Shown: positions 35,114-45,088, counted from the stretch's first letter. The stretch is DNA of 64,000 bases from Psychrobacter proteolyticus (GCF_003350005.1 NZ_QLKS01000002.1:372001-436000), one strand, 5' to 3'. The notes: a model not told the origin generated them from the letters alone. Numbers and translations are program-made.

Positions 35114-35452
35114 CTTAAAAAGTATTAAAGGAATATGAGAAGTGATTGGTTTTATCTAGTCATGCGTATTCTGAGTTTTTTATAATCAATCATGACATCT
35201 TACAAGATATAGTCACCTATTAGCGAAGTCATTAAGCGCAGTTTTGTATCATATTTAGACAAATGCTTGAGCGTAAACAGTAAAAAACGAATGACTTAAT
35301 CAACGAATTGGAGACAATCAAAGCAGAATAACGCCTCATGACAAGCGTAGATAGTATAAGATGTCCCACATTGGCGCAATCTGCAACTATTCAATGGGCA
35401 GACTGCATGATAAAATAAACGGTTCACAAGTCAAAACTGGATAACTCGTTGT
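35114..35452. promoter_or_regulatory. Divergent intergenic region, Lon-like protease and rsmG
   Basis: About 340 bp. No gene is supported. It must contain promoters for both directions; I recognise no specific operator. Confidence 0.4.
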
Positions 35453-36169
35453 ATGTCAGCTTCCGCTAAAAACTCTTCATCGTCTGCTAGTATGGGTAAT
35501 ATCAATATTGATCCGGCTGGTTTCGTAAAGCTTGGTGCGCAACTGCCAAAGCTGGCTAATATCTTGGCGCAAGCGATAAATGAGCTGGGTCTGCCGTTAA
35601 GTGAAACGCAGCAGCGCACGTTATTATTGTACTTAGACCAGCTTTTACTATGGAATAAAGCGTATAATCTGACCGCGATCACTGATCCAGAAGAAGCGCT
35701 GATCAAGCATGTGATAGATTGTCTGTCTATTATAACGCATTTACCTGCTGGATCGTTGCTAGATATTGGCACGGGAGCAGGGTTACCAGCAGTGATTATT
35801 GCCATTTGTCAGCCTGAGCGCCAGTGTACGGCGCTTGATAGCAATCAGAAGAAAATTCGCTTTATTAAGCAAATCAGCAGCGAGCTCGGTTTGAGTAATA
35901 TGCAGCCGATTGCATCGCGTATTGAAGCGCATGAAGCAAGCTATGCAGTGGTGACATCACGAGCGTTTGCCAGTTTGATAGATTTTGTAGAAGTAGCGCA
36001 GCCAAGATTAGCAAATGGCGGCTTCTTATGTGCTATGAAAGGCAAAGTTCCGAGTGAGGAAGAGCTACAAGCACTCGATAGCGATTGGCATATCAAAACT
36101 ATTAAACTGACGGTGCCACGTTTGCACGACAGTCGTCATTTAATTGAAATGTCTGCTAAAGATAGTTGA
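35453..36169 (+). CDS. rsmG: 16S rRNA (guanine-N7)-methyltransferase RsmG
   Basis: A 238-aa SAM-dependent methyltransferase that modifies G527 of 16S rRNA. Motifs: LLLYLDQLLLWNKAYNLTAI near residue 60, the SAM-binding LLDIGTGAGLPAVIIAI at about 102-118, and LDSNQKKIRFIKQ and VVTSRAFASL after it. The first 35 residues are Ser/Ala-rich and not conserved; initiation at residue 14 is possible but neither ATG has a clear Shine-Dalgarno site. It precedes parA-parB, the classical gidB-parAB arrangement near many replication origins, though no atp or mnmG genes are adjacent here. Confidence 0.93.
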   Translation: MSASAKNSSSSASMGNINIDPAGFVKLGAQLPKLANILAQAINELGLPLSETQQRTLLLYLDQLLLWNKAYNLTAITDPEEALIKHVIDCLSIITHLPAGSLLDIGTGAGLPAVIIAICQPERQCTALDSNQKKIRFIKQISSELGLSNMQPIASRIEAHEASYAVVTSRAFASLIDFVEVAQPRLANGGFLCAMKGKVPSEEELQALDSDWHIKTIKLTVPRLHDSRHLIEMSAKDS

Positions 36170-36202
36170 ACCATAAACACTTCGCAGTCATGAAACAGGC
36201 AC

Positions 36203-36218
36203 TGTTTTTTGTGAAACA
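36203..36218. promoter_or_regulatory. Degenerate parS-like 16-mer
   Basis: TGTTTTTTGTGAAACA matches the widespread parS consensus TGTTTCACGTGAAACA at 13 of 16 positions. The right half is perfect and three central-left bases are altered. It lies between rsmG and parA. It may be a weak or relic ParB site, or chance. Confidence 0.35.
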
Positions 36219-36407
36219 CAGTTTACGTCTGTATCTAAATGACATAGTATTTAAAAGCATTTAAAATGCTCGACCGCAAACTGAGCATTTTAGACCATAA
36301 ATTGCTTATTTTTAAATATTGAGCGAGTGTCGCTGTACAAGATTGAACAAAAATAATCGTACCAACCGAGTCAAAAGTAATAGACCCTAATAAAATTGAG
36401 TGAGTGT

Positions 36408-37187
36408 ATGGAAATCATAGCCATTGCGAATCAAAAAGGCGGTGTGGGTAAAACCACAACGGCAGTAAATTTGACCGCCAGCTTGGCTGCTAAACGCAAG
36501 CATGTACTGCTGATTGACTTAGACCCACAAGGTAATGCGACCAGTGGTACAGGCGTTGACAAAAACGAGTTGGATCTTACCATAGCGGACGTTTTGCTAG
36601 ATGGTGTCGCGTTGTCTGAAGCAATTGTTACTAGTCCTGCTGGATTCGATGTCATCGGTGCCAATCGAGATTTGGCTGGCATGGACATTACCTTAATGAG
36701 CAAGACCGATAGTCATGAGCTGTTCAAAACTGCGATGGCTGAATTGGTTAACGATCAGGTATCCAAACAAAACCAGCCATACGATTATGTGATTATCGAT
36801 TGTGCGCCTAGTTTGAATCTACTGACGATTAATGCGCTGGTGGCTACAGATAGTGTGATTATCCCTATGCAGTGTGAGTACTATGCACTAGAAGGATTGG
36901 CTGACTTATCGCAAACGATTGAACGCCTTACAGAGTTGAACCCTAAGCTGTACATTCGCGGTGTGGTCAGAACGCTATTTGATGCGCGTAACACGCTTGC
37001 CCGTGATGTATCTACTGAGCTAGAAGCGCACTTTGGCGATATTATGTATAAAACCCATATTCCGAGAAATATTCGCTTGGCAGAAGCCCCTGCGCATGGC
37101 TTACCAGTTATTGCGTATGAGAGATGGTCAAAAGGCGCGCGCGCGTATCAAAAGCTGGCCGCTGAAGTGATGAAACAAAGTAGCTAG
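36408..37187 (+). CDS. parA: Chromosome partitioning ATPase ParA (Soj)
   Basis: A 259-aa ParA-type ATPase. The deviant Walker A motif QKGGVGKTTTAVNLTASLA is at residues 8-26. Walker B-like DYVIIDCAPSL and the third motif MQCEYYALEGLADL are present. The start MEIIAIANQ is chosen; upstream TTG codons in the same frame overlap the GAGTGAG ribosome binding site. It lacks an N-terminal DNA-binding extension, as expected for chromosomal ParA. It works with ParB to move origin regions. parB follows after 157 bp that include an inverted repeat. Confidence 0.95.
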   Translation: MEIIAIANQKGGVGKTTTAVNLTASLAAKRKHVLLIDLDPQGNATSGTGVDKNELDLTIADVLLDGVALSEAIVTSPAGFDVIGANRDLAGMDITLMSKTDSHELFKTAMAELVNDQVSKQNQPYDYVIIDCAPSLNLLTINALVATDSVIIPMQCEYYALEGLADLSQTIERLTELNPKLYIRGVVRTLFDARNTLARDVSTELEAHFGDIMYKTHIPRNIRLAEAPAHGLPVIAYERWSKGARAYQKLAAEVMKQSS

Positions 37188-37227
37188 TTTTTATCTAAAG
37201 TCTCTTACAAAGGGTTTTAGATAAAAA
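37188..37227 (+). other. Inverted repeat between parA and parB
   Basis: TTTTTATCTAAA (37188-37199) and TTTAGATAAAAA (37216-37227) are perfect 12-bp arms with a 16-nt spacer, starting directly after the parA stop codon. AT-rich. Possibly an autoregulatory site or mRNA element; a terminator is less likely as parB follows. Confidence 0.5.
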
Positions 37228-37344
37228 GCGTCATTGATCAAGACAGTAAATGAATAGCATAAGTATAGAACACTTAACATTGTATTTAGTAAGCCGCATC
37301 ATTAATCAATTGGCTTTTATTTTAGCGTTAGAGGATAGGTAATC

Positions 37345-38511
37345 ATGGCGAAGAAAAGAGGGTTGGCTGCTAATCGGGGCTTAGATGCCTTATTAGGGTC
37401 AATCAAAAAAGAAAAGCAAATTACCGCCTCTGCCTTGCAAGACGACATGGTGGCGCGTGAAAATGCTGCGCCAGATATTAATGTGCCTGTAGATACTAAT
37501 GCGCCTGTAAATACTGTGTCCACAGATATAGCGCCTGATATCACTCCAAAAAAAGCCAGTAAAAAATTATCTGCGAAGACTACTAACGATGCTGCTAGTG
37601 AGAGTAGTACTCGCGCGCCACGTTCATCTCGTGCTACTAGTAAGGCGTCGCTCAACAAATCACGTGGCAATAGTGCAGATACGAGCGCAACCGAAGACCA
37701 GATTAGCCTTGTGCAGATTGATGTCACACGTTTGCAAGCAGGTAAGTACCAGCCTCGTCGTGATATGAGTGAGACAGCACTTGCAGAATTGGCATCTTCT
37801 ATCGAGCAGCATGGCGTGATGCAGCCTATCGTTATCCGCCCGCTATTGGCAAATGAGGATAAGAGTGAAGCATTCGTCACTCACGAAATTATCGCTGGTG
37901 AACGCCGCTGGCGCGCAGCAAAAATGGCAGGAAAAGCAGTTATCCCTGCGATTGAGCGCGCCTTATCTGATGAGTTGGCAATTGCATTAGCACTGATTGA
38001 AAATATTCAGCGCGAAGACTTGTCAGTGATTGAGCAGGCGGCAGCATTGCAGCGATTTCATACGGAGTTTGGTATGAGTCATGCCATGATTGCTGAAGTC
38101 GTTGGCAAGGCGCGTACGACAGTATCGAATCTACTTCGTTTAAATCAGCTGCATGATACAGTTAAAGACCATTTAGCCAACAGTGCGCTAGATATGGGTC
38201 ATGCTCGTACGCTTTTAGCATTGTCCTCTGAACAGCAACCTATCATCGCGCAAAAGATTATCGATGGTGGTATGACCGTGCGAGAAGCTGAAAAATTGGT
38301 CAAATCAATCTTGCAGCCAGCGCCCAAAATCAATCGTGCTGAACAAGCACAATCTCGTGATGTAGAGCGTTTGACACAAAGATTGACAGACATGCTTGGT
38401 GCTGAAGTCAAACTAAAGCATAAAAAAGATGGTCAAGGTAGTGTTGAGATATTTTTCCACAATCAAGATCAATTAGCTGCGCTGATTAAACATATAGAAG
38501 CTCAGGCTTAA
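37345..38511 (+). CDS. parB: Chromosome partitioning protein ParB
   Basis: A 388-aa DNA-binding CTPase-type ParB. After a conserved start (RGLAANRGLDALLGSIKKE) comes a roughly 100-residue low-complexity Ala/Ser/Thr/Lys linker, longer than usual. The ParB N-domain follows with LQAGKYQPRRDMSETALAEL, MQPIVIRP and the signature AGERRWRAAKMAG, then the HTH (HAMIAEVVGKARTTVSNLLR), and the C-terminal dimerisation domain (VEIFFHNQDQLAALIKHIE). It loads at parS and spreads. Translation start has AGGTAATC before ATG. In operon with parA. Confidence 0.95.
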   Translation: MAKKRGLAANRGLDALLGSIKKEKQITASALQDDMVARENAAPDINVPVDTNAPVNTVSTDIAPDITPKKASKKLSAKTTNDAASESSTRAPRSSRATSKASLNKSRGNSADTSATEDQISLVQIDVTRLQAGKYQPRRDMSETALAELASSIEQHGVMQPIVIRPLLANEDKSEAFVTHEIIAGERRWRAAKMAGKAVIPAIERALSDELAIALALIENIQREDLSVIEQAAALQRFHTEFGMSHAMIAEVVGKARTTVSNLLRLNQLHDTVKDHLANSALDMGHARTLLALSSEQQPIIAQKIIDGGMTVREAEKLVKSILQPAPKINRAEQAQSRDVERLTQRLTDMLGAEVKLKHKKDGQGSVEIFFHNQDQLAALIKHIEAQA

Positions 38512-38597
38512 TAACGTTTGCGAGTTAGCCGTATCTATCCAAATGCTAAATCGCCTCTGTAATAATTATTTTTGCAAAAATATGGAAGAGAGTGAGT

Positions 38598-39323
38598 ATG
38601 TGGGAATTGGTAAAAGCAGGTGGCTGGCTAATGACACCTATTGTTGTTTGCTCTGTATTGGCTTTGGTTATTATCATTGAGCGTAGTCATACGCTGCAGT
38701 TTAACAAAGTCGCTCCTAGCAGGCTGCGCGACCAGTTGATAACTCGTTTACGTGAAAATGGCGATATTGGCCGTATACAACTGATGAATGTAAAAGAAAA
38801 GACGGCGCTTGGCGATATCTTGGCAACGGGGTTGCTATATCGTCAGTATGGGCTAGAGTCGATGACGATGCACATGCAAAATCGTGCCAGCGTCCAAGTT
38901 CATCAGTTGGAAAAAAACATCAATATGTTAGGCACTATCGGTGCGATAGCTCCGTTACTTGGTCTACTAGGTACGGTACTAGGAATTATCTCTTCATTCT
39001 TAGCGATTACCGATGGTGCCATGCAAGATCCAACGATGCTAGCCGCTGGCGTATCACAGGCACTAATCACTACCGCTGCTGGTATGATTGTTGCTATCCC
39101 TGCGTTGGTTGCTTATCGTTATTTTCAGCGCCGTATCATTGATATTAACGCTCAGTTTGAGACTCAAGCAGGGCTTATGATTCAAGAGCTGTATGATTAT
39201 CATTTGCTTGCTAGTACGCAGGCATCTACATCTTCTAGCCATAAGTCAATAGATGATAGCATTGTGCAAGAACGTTCATTCGGTGCGTTGGACTCGGATA
39301 AAACCAGTATAGCAGCAGTGTAG
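38598..39323 (+). CDS. exbB: MotA/TolQ/ExbB-family proton channel protein
   Basis: A 241-aa inner-membrane protein with three helices. One is N-terminal (GGWLMTPIVVCSVLALVIII), two are C-terminal (IGAIAPLLGLLGTVLGIISSF and AGVSQALITTAAGMIVAIPAL). The latter carry the small-residue and Thr/Ser pattern of ExbB/TolQ channels. It energises outer-membrane processes with proton motive force together with ExbD. The chosen ATG has GGAAGAG 7 nt upstream. The gene set exbB-exbD-msbA-lpxK-kdsB is a known arrangement in gammaproteobacteria, so this may serve envelope biogenesis rather than TonB. The C-terminal 40 residues are Ser-rich. Confidence 0.88.
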   Translation: MWELVKAGGWLMTPIVVCSVLALVIIIERSHTLQFNKVAPSRLRDQLITRLRENGDIGRIQLMNVKEKTALGDILATGLLYRQYGLESMTMHMQNRASVQVHQLEKNINMLGTIGAIAPLLGLLGTVLGIISSFLAITDGAMQDPTMLAAGVSQALITTAAGMIVAIPALVAYRYFQRRIIDINAQFETQAGLMIQELYDYHLLASTQASTSSSHKSIDDSIVQERSFGALDSDKTSIAAV

Positions 39324-39388
39324 TAAATACGGTTTTAAAGAATAGAAATCTTAAGCCTATAAATGGTAGCTGAATTAAAGAGATTGAT

Positions 39389-39820
39389 ATGCGTTTTAGA
39401 AAACCAACGGTTGAACCACTTGAAATTAATCTAACACCGATGATTGATTGTTTACTGTTTTTGATTGTGTTTTTATTACTTGCTACCTCATTTAATCACT
39501 TTAGTCGTTTAAATATTATCCTTCCTGAAGCGGAAGGTGTCGCACTGACAGAACAAAACAACAGTATCGAAGTAGCTGTGCAAGAAGATGGTAGCTATTT
39601 GGTCAACGGCATTACACTTGCTAGTAGCAATGAGGCTGAACTGACCAGTATGTTGCAGCAAGAGGCGGGCAGCAATCGCGATATGTTATTTGTCATTGCA
39701 GCGGATGCCAATGCGACTCATCAGTCTGTGGTACGAGTGATGGATATCGCTGGAAAGCTCGGATTTTTGAATTTAAACATCAGTACAGTGGTACCACTTG
39801 GCCAAACGCTGCCGCAATAA
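39389..39820 (+). CDS. exbD: ExbD/TolR-family protein
   Basis: A 143-aa partner of the proton channel. It has a short cytoplasmic N-terminus (RFRKPTVEPLEINLTPMID), one membrane helix with the essential Asp at its start (PMIDCLLFLIVFLLLATSF), and a periplasmic domain rich in short strands ending LGFLNLNISTVVPLG. It lies 65 bp after exbB and before msbA. Confidence 0.92.
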   Translation: MRFRKPTVEPLEINLTPMIDCLLFLIVFLLLATSFNHFSRLNIILPEAEGVALTEQNNSIEVAVQEDGSYLVNGITLASSNEAELTSMLQQEAGSNRDMLFVIAADANATHQSVVRVMDIAGKLGFLNLNISTVVPLGQTLPQ

Positions 39821-39895
39821 CAGATATAGTCTTATCATCATAAAACTGTGTAACACACAGCCCATTCATACCATGATACCCAAATTGAGGCTTTT

Positions 39896-41683
39896 ATGAG
39901 CCAAGCTTATTTACCTGACTCTAAAAAATCTTCTGCTAAAAATGCATCGGCAGTATCGCCCGTTACTCCTAAGAGTAAGACCTTATTACGCTTATTAAGG
40001 TATTTAAAGCCTTATTGGTGGGCATTGCTATTGACAGCGTTAGGTTTTGCAATTAATGCAGGGACAGAGATTTGGACCGCCAAGCTTCTGCAATATATTA
40101 CTGATGCTATCAATCAGAATGATCGAAGCAAACAAGCCTTATTTCCGCTATTGATTATATTGCTATTCTTTGTGCGCGGGGTTGGTAGTTTTTTGGGTAA
40201 CTATTACTCTGCATTGGTCTCACGCAACTTAGTCTATGAGCTACGTGTAGAAGTTTTTAATAAATTACTGCGCTTGCCTAGTTCGTTTTATTTGGCCAAT
40301 CCAGCCGGTACGATTTCATCGAAATTGATATTTGATGTTGAACAGGTCACGGCCGCCAGTACAGACTCAATGAAGACTTTGCTGCGTGATGGTTTGACCG
40401 TTGTCGCATTGATCGGCTTTTTGTTCTATAGTAATTGGCGTCTAACGCTTATTTTGTTTGTTGTCTTGCCACCAATACTATGGCTGGTGCGCATTGCATC
40501 AAAGCGCTATCTTAAGCTCTCAAAAGGTATCCAAGAGACAATGGGTAATGTCAGTCACATTACCAATGAAGTCATCGGCGGCTATCAAGTGGTCAAAAAC
40601 TACGGCGGTCAATCATACGAGTCAGCACGTTTTGACAAAACATCCAAGAAAAACTTACGCCAAGGTATGAAGGTTGTTGTTACCAATAGTATTAATACGC
40701 CAGCCGTACAGCTGTTGATGGCGATTGCGATGGCCGTTGTCGTCTGGCTTGCGCTGCGACCTGCAGTAATAGACGATATTTCAGCAGGTGAGTTCATCTC
40801 TTACATTGCAGCCGCAGGTTTATTGAGTAAGCCAGTACGTTCACTGACTGATATTAATCAGAAGCTGCAAAAAGGTCTGGCTGCCGGTGAGTCGATTTTT
40901 GCGCTACTTGATGAGCCAGAAGAAGAGGACACGGGCACAATCAGCAAAGCGCTATCAGGGCAAATGTCGTTAGATAATATCAGCTTGGTATATCCAGATT
41001 CGACGGTGGCTCTACGTGACTTTACCTTGAATATTAAAGCAGGCGAGACAGTTGCATTAGTAGGGCGAAGTGGTGCGGGCAAGTCCTCACTAGTCAATTT
41101 ATTAACACGTACTCTAGAGACGTCTTCAGGGCAAATCACATTAGACGGTATGCCTATTGAAGACATTAAGTTAGAGAGTTTGCGTGCCCAGATTGCAATG
41201 GTGAACCAACAAGTAGTATTGTTTAATACCACTGTATTCAATAATATTGCTTACGGCAGCCTAGCTGACAAGACTCAAGCTGAGGTTGAACAAGCCGCAA
41301 AAGATGCCTTCGCTCATGACTTTATTATAAAAATGCCAAATGGCTATCAGAGCGAAATTGGTGCCGAAGGGTTGCAACTATCAGGCGGTCAGCGTCAGCG
41401 ATTATCTATTGCTCGTGCATTATTAAAGGATGCGCCGATTCTAATTTTAGATGAAGCCACTAGCGCGCTTGATAATGAGTCTGAATATTATATCCAACAA
41501 GCGCTAGATAATGTGATGAAAGACCGTACTACATTGGTCATTGCCCATCGACTGACGACTATCGAATCAGCGGATCGTATTGCTGTGATGGATGGCGGCC
41601 AGATTGTTGAGTTAGGAACGCACAATGAGCTGATGCAGCTGCAAGGCCACTATGCGCAAATGTATGCTCGAGATTTTGAGTAG
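39896..41683 (+). CDS. msbA: Lipid A export ATP-binding/permease protein MsbA
   Basis: A 595-aa half-transporter that flips lipid A-core across the inner membrane. It has six membrane helices in the first 330 residues, then an ATPase with Walker A GRSGAGKSSLVNLL, Q-loop MVNQQVVLFN, signature LSGGQRQRLSIARA, Walker B ILILDEATSALD and H-loop VIAHRLTTI. All catalytic elements are intact. A roughly 25-residue polar N-terminus precedes the first helix. GAGG lies before the ATG. lpxK and kdsB follow, which supports the lipid A assignment over a generic exporter. Confidence 0.94.
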   Translation: MSQAYLPDSKKSSAKNASAVSPVTPKSKTLLRLLRYLKPYWWALLLTALGFAINAGTEIWTAKLLQYITDAINQNDRSKQALFPLLIILLFFVRGVGSFLGNYYSALVSRNLVYELRVEVFNKLLRLPSSFYLANPAGTISSKLIFDVEQVTAASTDSMKTLLRDGLTVVALIGFLFYSNWRLTLILFVVLPPILWLVRIASKRYLKLSKGIQETMGNVSHITNEVIGGYQVVKNYGGQSYESARFDKTSKKNLRQGMKVVVTNSINTPAVQLLMAIAMAVVVWLALRPAVIDDISAGEFISYIAAAGLLSKPVRSLTDINQKLQKGLAAGESIFALLDEPEEEDTGTISKALSGQMSLDNISLVYPDSTVALRDFTLNIKAGETVALVGRSGAGKSSLVNLLTRTLETSSGQITLDGMPIEDIKLESLRAQIAMVNQQVVLFNTTVFNNIAYGSLADKTQAEVEQAAKDAFAHDFIIKMPNGYQSEIGAEGLQLSGGQRQRLSIARALLKDAPILILDEATSALDNESEYYIQQALDNVMKDRTTLVIAHRLTTIESADRIAVMDGGQIVELGTHNELMQLQGHYAQMYARDFE

Positions 41684-41749
41684 CCAGTTTAGAAGCTTTT
41701 AGCCAATTTTCACGCAGCCATGAACCAATAAGATAAGCGATATTTATTG

Positions 41750-42880
41750 ATGAGTATTGAGACGACAGTCACCCGCGCATGGCAACGTCAAGCTGTTTGG
41801 TTGTGGTTGTTGCTGCCTATCAGTTGGTTATACGGTTTCATCACTTTTCTGCGTCGTCAAGCTTATAAGGCCGGCCTATTATCAAGCTATCGAGCACCTA
41901 TTCCCGTTATGGTCATTGGTAATATCAGTGTGGGCGGTAGTGGTAAGACGCCGCTGATTATTGCTTTGGTCGGCTACTTACAAAAAAAAGGCATAAAAGT
42001 AGGGGTAATCAGTCGCGGATATGGCGGTGATACGAGTCAAATGCCAGAATTGGTTAGTGCTACCAGCTTACCCCATGTAGTAGGGGATGAGCCGTGTTTG
42101 ATTGCTCATATGACAGGCGCTGCTATGGCAGTCTGCCCCAATCGCCAACAAGCGATTGCTACTCTGTTAAAGGCAGAACCTAATTTGCAATTGATTATTG
42201 CAGATGATGGTTTGCAGCATTATGCACTACAGCGTGATATCGAATGGATTGTGGTAGATGCTGCCCGTGGGTTTGGTAACAAGCAGCTATTACCAACAGG
42301 TTTTTTGCGTGAGCCGATGTCACGATTAGAGGGTGCAAATGTTATCTATCATGAAAAACCAAGTACAGATTTAACTCGGACTTCTAGAAATGGTAATAAG
42401 ATACAGTCTACTGACCGTTTGACCATGCATTTGCAAGCTGATGAGTTACAACGTCTATGGAATCCTACATCGAGCGCAGCACAACTTAATAGTGTGATGC
42501 CTACTAATAATAGTCGTGTTCATGCTGTTAGTGGTATCGGCTATCCGCAGCGGTTTTTTGATACCTTGGAATCTATTGGCTTTGAGGTCATAGGGCATCC
42601 TTATCCTGACCATTATGATTTTAGTTTGGCTGAGCTTTTACAATATAATGACTATCCTATTATCGTAACCAGTAAAGATGCGGTAAAAATCAGCGCATTA
42701 TTGGCGGACTATACAGCGACACAAGCACTCAATGATGAGTATTTAGAACTTGTCAGTAGACTATGGGTGTTGCCAGTGACGGCTGTATTATCAGAGAATA
42801 GTTATCATAATCTAGATGAGCAACTAAAGGCACTAGGGGTTCGTATCGACCATGATATGAACACGTCAGCCTCATTATAA
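41750..42880 (+). CDS. lpxK: Tetraacyldisaccharide 4'-kinase LpxK
   Basis: A 376-aa membrane-associated kinase adding the 4'-phosphate to the lipid A precursor. It has an N-terminal hydrophobic helix (WLWLLLPISWLYGFITFL), Walker A GNISVGGSGKTPLI at about residues 60-73, SRGYGG, DEPCLIAHMTG, and the catalytic region DDGLQHYALQRDIEWIVVDA. The C-terminal part has a Ser/Asn-rich loop of about 40 residues before HAVSGIGYPQRFF. The ATG at 41750 is preferred over an adjacent TTG. It follows msbA by 66 bp. Confidence 0.95.
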   Translation: MSIETTVTRAWQRQAVWLWLLLPISWLYGFITFLRRQAYKAGLLSSYRAPIPVMVIGNISVGGSGKTPLIIALVGYLQKKGIKVGVISRGYGGDTSQMPELVSATSLPHVVGDEPCLIAHMTGAAMAVCPNRQQAIATLLKAEPNLQLIIADDGLQHYALQRDIEWIVVDAARGFGNKQLLPTGFLREPMSRLEGANVIYHEKPSTDLTRTSRNGNKIQSTDRLTMHLQADELQRLWNPTSSAAQLNSVMPTNNSRVHAVSGIGYPQRFFDTLESIGFEVIGHPYPDHYDFSLAELLQYNDYPIIVTSKDAVKISALLADYTATQALNDEYLELVSRLWVLPVTAVLSENSYHNLDEQLKALGVRIDHDMNTSASL

Positions 42881-42929
42881 ATATCAGTTAATGTTTTAAA
42901 TCTCCGTACCACTTTTATAGGAATACGCC

Positions 42930-43742
42930 ATGTCGTTCGCCACCACACCTGCCAAAACCCATATCGTGATTCCTGCACGTTTCAAGAGTACGCGCTTACC
43001 TGGTAAGCCATTGCTAGCTATTCATGGTAAGCCGATGATACTTTGGGTAGCAGAAAAAGCGCAGACAGCAAGTTTTGCTGATGACATGTGTATAGCGACT
43101 GATGATGAGCAAATCGCAAAAGTTTGCACCGATGCAGGCTTTGATGTTGTTATGACCAGTAGTGAGCATGCTTCAGGTACGGATCGTTTGGCAGAAGTAG
43201 CAGCTATCAAAGGTTGGGCTGACCACGATATTGTGGTGAATATGCAAGGCGATGAACCCCTTGTACCGCCATTGCTTTTGGAGCAAGTACAGGCGCTTTT
43301 GGTAGCGGATGAGGATAGCGTGATGGCCACACTCTGTGAGCCTATCGATGACTATGATACGTTCCAAAGACCATCGGTAGTAAAAGTAGTCAGCCAATTT
43401 GCTAATAACTTACAGCGTGCGCTTTACTTTAGCCGCGCACCGATTCCTTGTGACCGTGACGTCGTATTAGCTGATAATAATCAGACGCAACCACCAAAGA
43501 GCGCCTATCGCCATTTGGGTTTATACGCTTATCGTGTCAGTCTATTACAGCAGTTCGTAAACTGGCCACAAACGCCACTTGAGATACTTGAAAGCTTAGA
43601 GCAGTTACGTGTTTTAGAAAATGGTCAGCATATCGCTATCGCAGAAGCTGCCTGTCAGCTACCAGCTGGCGTCGACACACAAGAAGATTTAGACCGTCTA
43701 AATGCGATGAGCTTAGATAACTTTCATAACTCTCATAAGTAA
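42930..43742 (+). CDS. kdsB: 3-deoxy-manno-octulosonate cytidylyltransferase (CMP-Kdo synthetase)
   Basis: A 270-aa cytoplasmic enzyme activating Kdo with CTP for lipopolysaccharide inner core. Motifs: [19 protein letters not shown] at the N-terminus, [26 protein letters not shown] and the metal-binding [25 protein letters not shown] and the C-terminal [14 protein letters not shown] are as in the family. AGGA precedes the ATG. It ends the lipid A/Kdo gene set. Confidence 0.96.
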   Translation: MSFATTPAKTHIVIPARFKSTRLPGKPLLAIHGKPMILWVAEKAQTASFADDMCIATDDEQIAKVCTDAGFDVVMTSSEHASGTDRLAEVAAIKGWADHDIVVNMQGDEPLVPPLLLEQVQALLVADEDSVMATLCEPIDDYDTFQRPSVVKVVSQFANNLQRALYFSRAPIPCDRDVVLADNNQTQPPKSAYRHLGLYAYRVSLLQQFVNWPQTPLEILESLEQLRVLENGQHIAIAEAACQLPAGVDTQEDLDRLNAMSLDNFHNSHK

Positions 43743-43846
43743 TAGTCTGAGCAAAGTTGCGTGCGATTCTAAGTTTTCTACAACGCTAAAGTATCGTTGT
43801 CGTGGCTATACCTGAAATACCTAATCAATGTGATAGAGCCATAACC

Positions 43847-44977
43847 ATGAATAATTTGACAGGAAATATGGACGCATTAGATAACACAGACCGTATATAT
43901 TTTGCGCCACTATTGCCATGGCAAAAAGTACTGTGGTTACAGTTGACCAAGCGCGTACTTAAGCAGCAGTCTTTGCCGCATGCATTGCTCGCTGCTGGTA
44001 TGCAAGGTATGGGCAAACGCGCCTTTGTATGGCGATTGGTCGCTTGGCTATTATGCCGTGAGCGTGGCGCACACCCACTAGGTGCTTGTGAAGTGTGTGA
44101 GAGCTGTCAATGGCTCAAGTCGGGAACTCATCCGAGCCTACAAGTATTACCACTCGTTAGTATGCCTATCAGTGCCGAGAGCGATGCGCTTCAAGAAAAA
44201 TCAAGTAGCACAAAAGATAAAAAAGGCGCTAAAGCTACTAGCAACAGCGCACTTAAGATCAAAGTAGATGATATTCGTGCTTTGCAGCCTTTTATTTATC
44301 AAGGCGGGCAAGGGATGCGCATCTGTGTATTAGATCACGCTGAAAAAATGACGGTGGCCGCTGCCAATGCGCTGCTTAAAACATTGGAAGAACCGCAAGC
44401 GCAGGTGCATCTGTTTTTGATTAGTGATACGCCTGCTCAGCTATTGCCAACGATTAAGAGTCGTGTTCAACAGTTAGCACTACAGACAATTGAGCCGACT
44501 GTTGCTGTCGATTACGTGACGCATGCATTAGGTCACACGATTAACCGCGAAGCCGTCGGTAGCGCTGCGATTGAGCAGTTGATACAACTGGCCAATGGTG
44601 CGCCTTTAGCTGCTATAGCTTTGGCACAAGCACCATGGTATAGCAAGCGCAGCCTATGGCTGACCACGTGGCAGGCATTACGTAGTGGTAAACGTAGTGG
44701 TGTGGCGGCAAGTGATTATTGGCAAGGTCAGCTTAATATTAAAGAGTTTATACAGCTGTCTGAGCTGATGTTCCTTGATATACGCCGTGTCTGTTTGGGG
44801 CTGAGTGAACTACAAAAGGATGTCAATCTATCAACGATATTGGCGACTTATCAGCCTACTGATAGCGGGTTAGAGGCATTTGCCAACAGCGTGCAGCAGA
44901 CCAAAATCGCACTGCAACAAAATGTGCAAGAAAAATTTGCCTATGATAAGCTAATGCAAGAGTTGGCAAGCTTATAG
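43847..44977 (+). CDS. holB: DNA polymerase III subunit delta'
   Basis: A 376-aa clamp-loader subunit from ATG 43847. The start is uncertain: GTG 43802 and ATG 43868 (the last has AGGAA close upstream) are alternatives. Features: a modified nucleotide-binding loop GMQGMGKRAFVW, four zinc-ligand cysteines (WLLC, then CEVCESCQW), VDDIRALQPFIYQG, the sensor region LDHAEKMTVAAANALLKTLE, EEPQAQVHLFLISDTPAQL and LLPTIKSRVQ. A Lys/Ser-rich insertion (about residues 117-145) is present after the zinc module. pilZ follows, as in other gammaproteobacteria. Confidence 0.92.
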   Translation: MNNLTGNMDALDNTDRIYFAPLLPWQKVLWLQLTKRVLKQQSLPHALLAAGMQGMGKRAFVWRLVAWLLCRERGAHPLGACEVCESCQWLKSGTHPSLQVLPLVSMPISAESDALQEKSSSTKDKKGAKATSNSALKIKVDDIRALQPFIYQGGQGMRICVLDHAEKMTVAAANALLKTLEEPQAQVHLFLISDTPAQLLPTIKSRVQQLALQTIEPTVAVDYVTHALGHTINREAVGSAAIEQLIQLANGAPLAAIALAQAPWYSKRSLWLTTWQALRSGKRSGVAASDYWQGQLNIKEFIQLSELMFLDIRRVCLGLSELQKDVNLSTILATYQPTDSGLEAFANSVQQTKIALQQNVQEKFAYDKLMQELASL

Positions 44978-45088
44978 AGCCATGCTTGAGCGCTTAATTA
45001 TTGTTCGAAAATTTGCAATTGTTCTTAACTATATACTATCAATTATTTATATAAATATATTAAACCCAGTTGATAAAGGAAGCTGACT

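Noticed and set aside
36203-36218. Canonical parS site
   Set aside because: Three central-left positions differ, so it is listed only as degenerate and uncertain.
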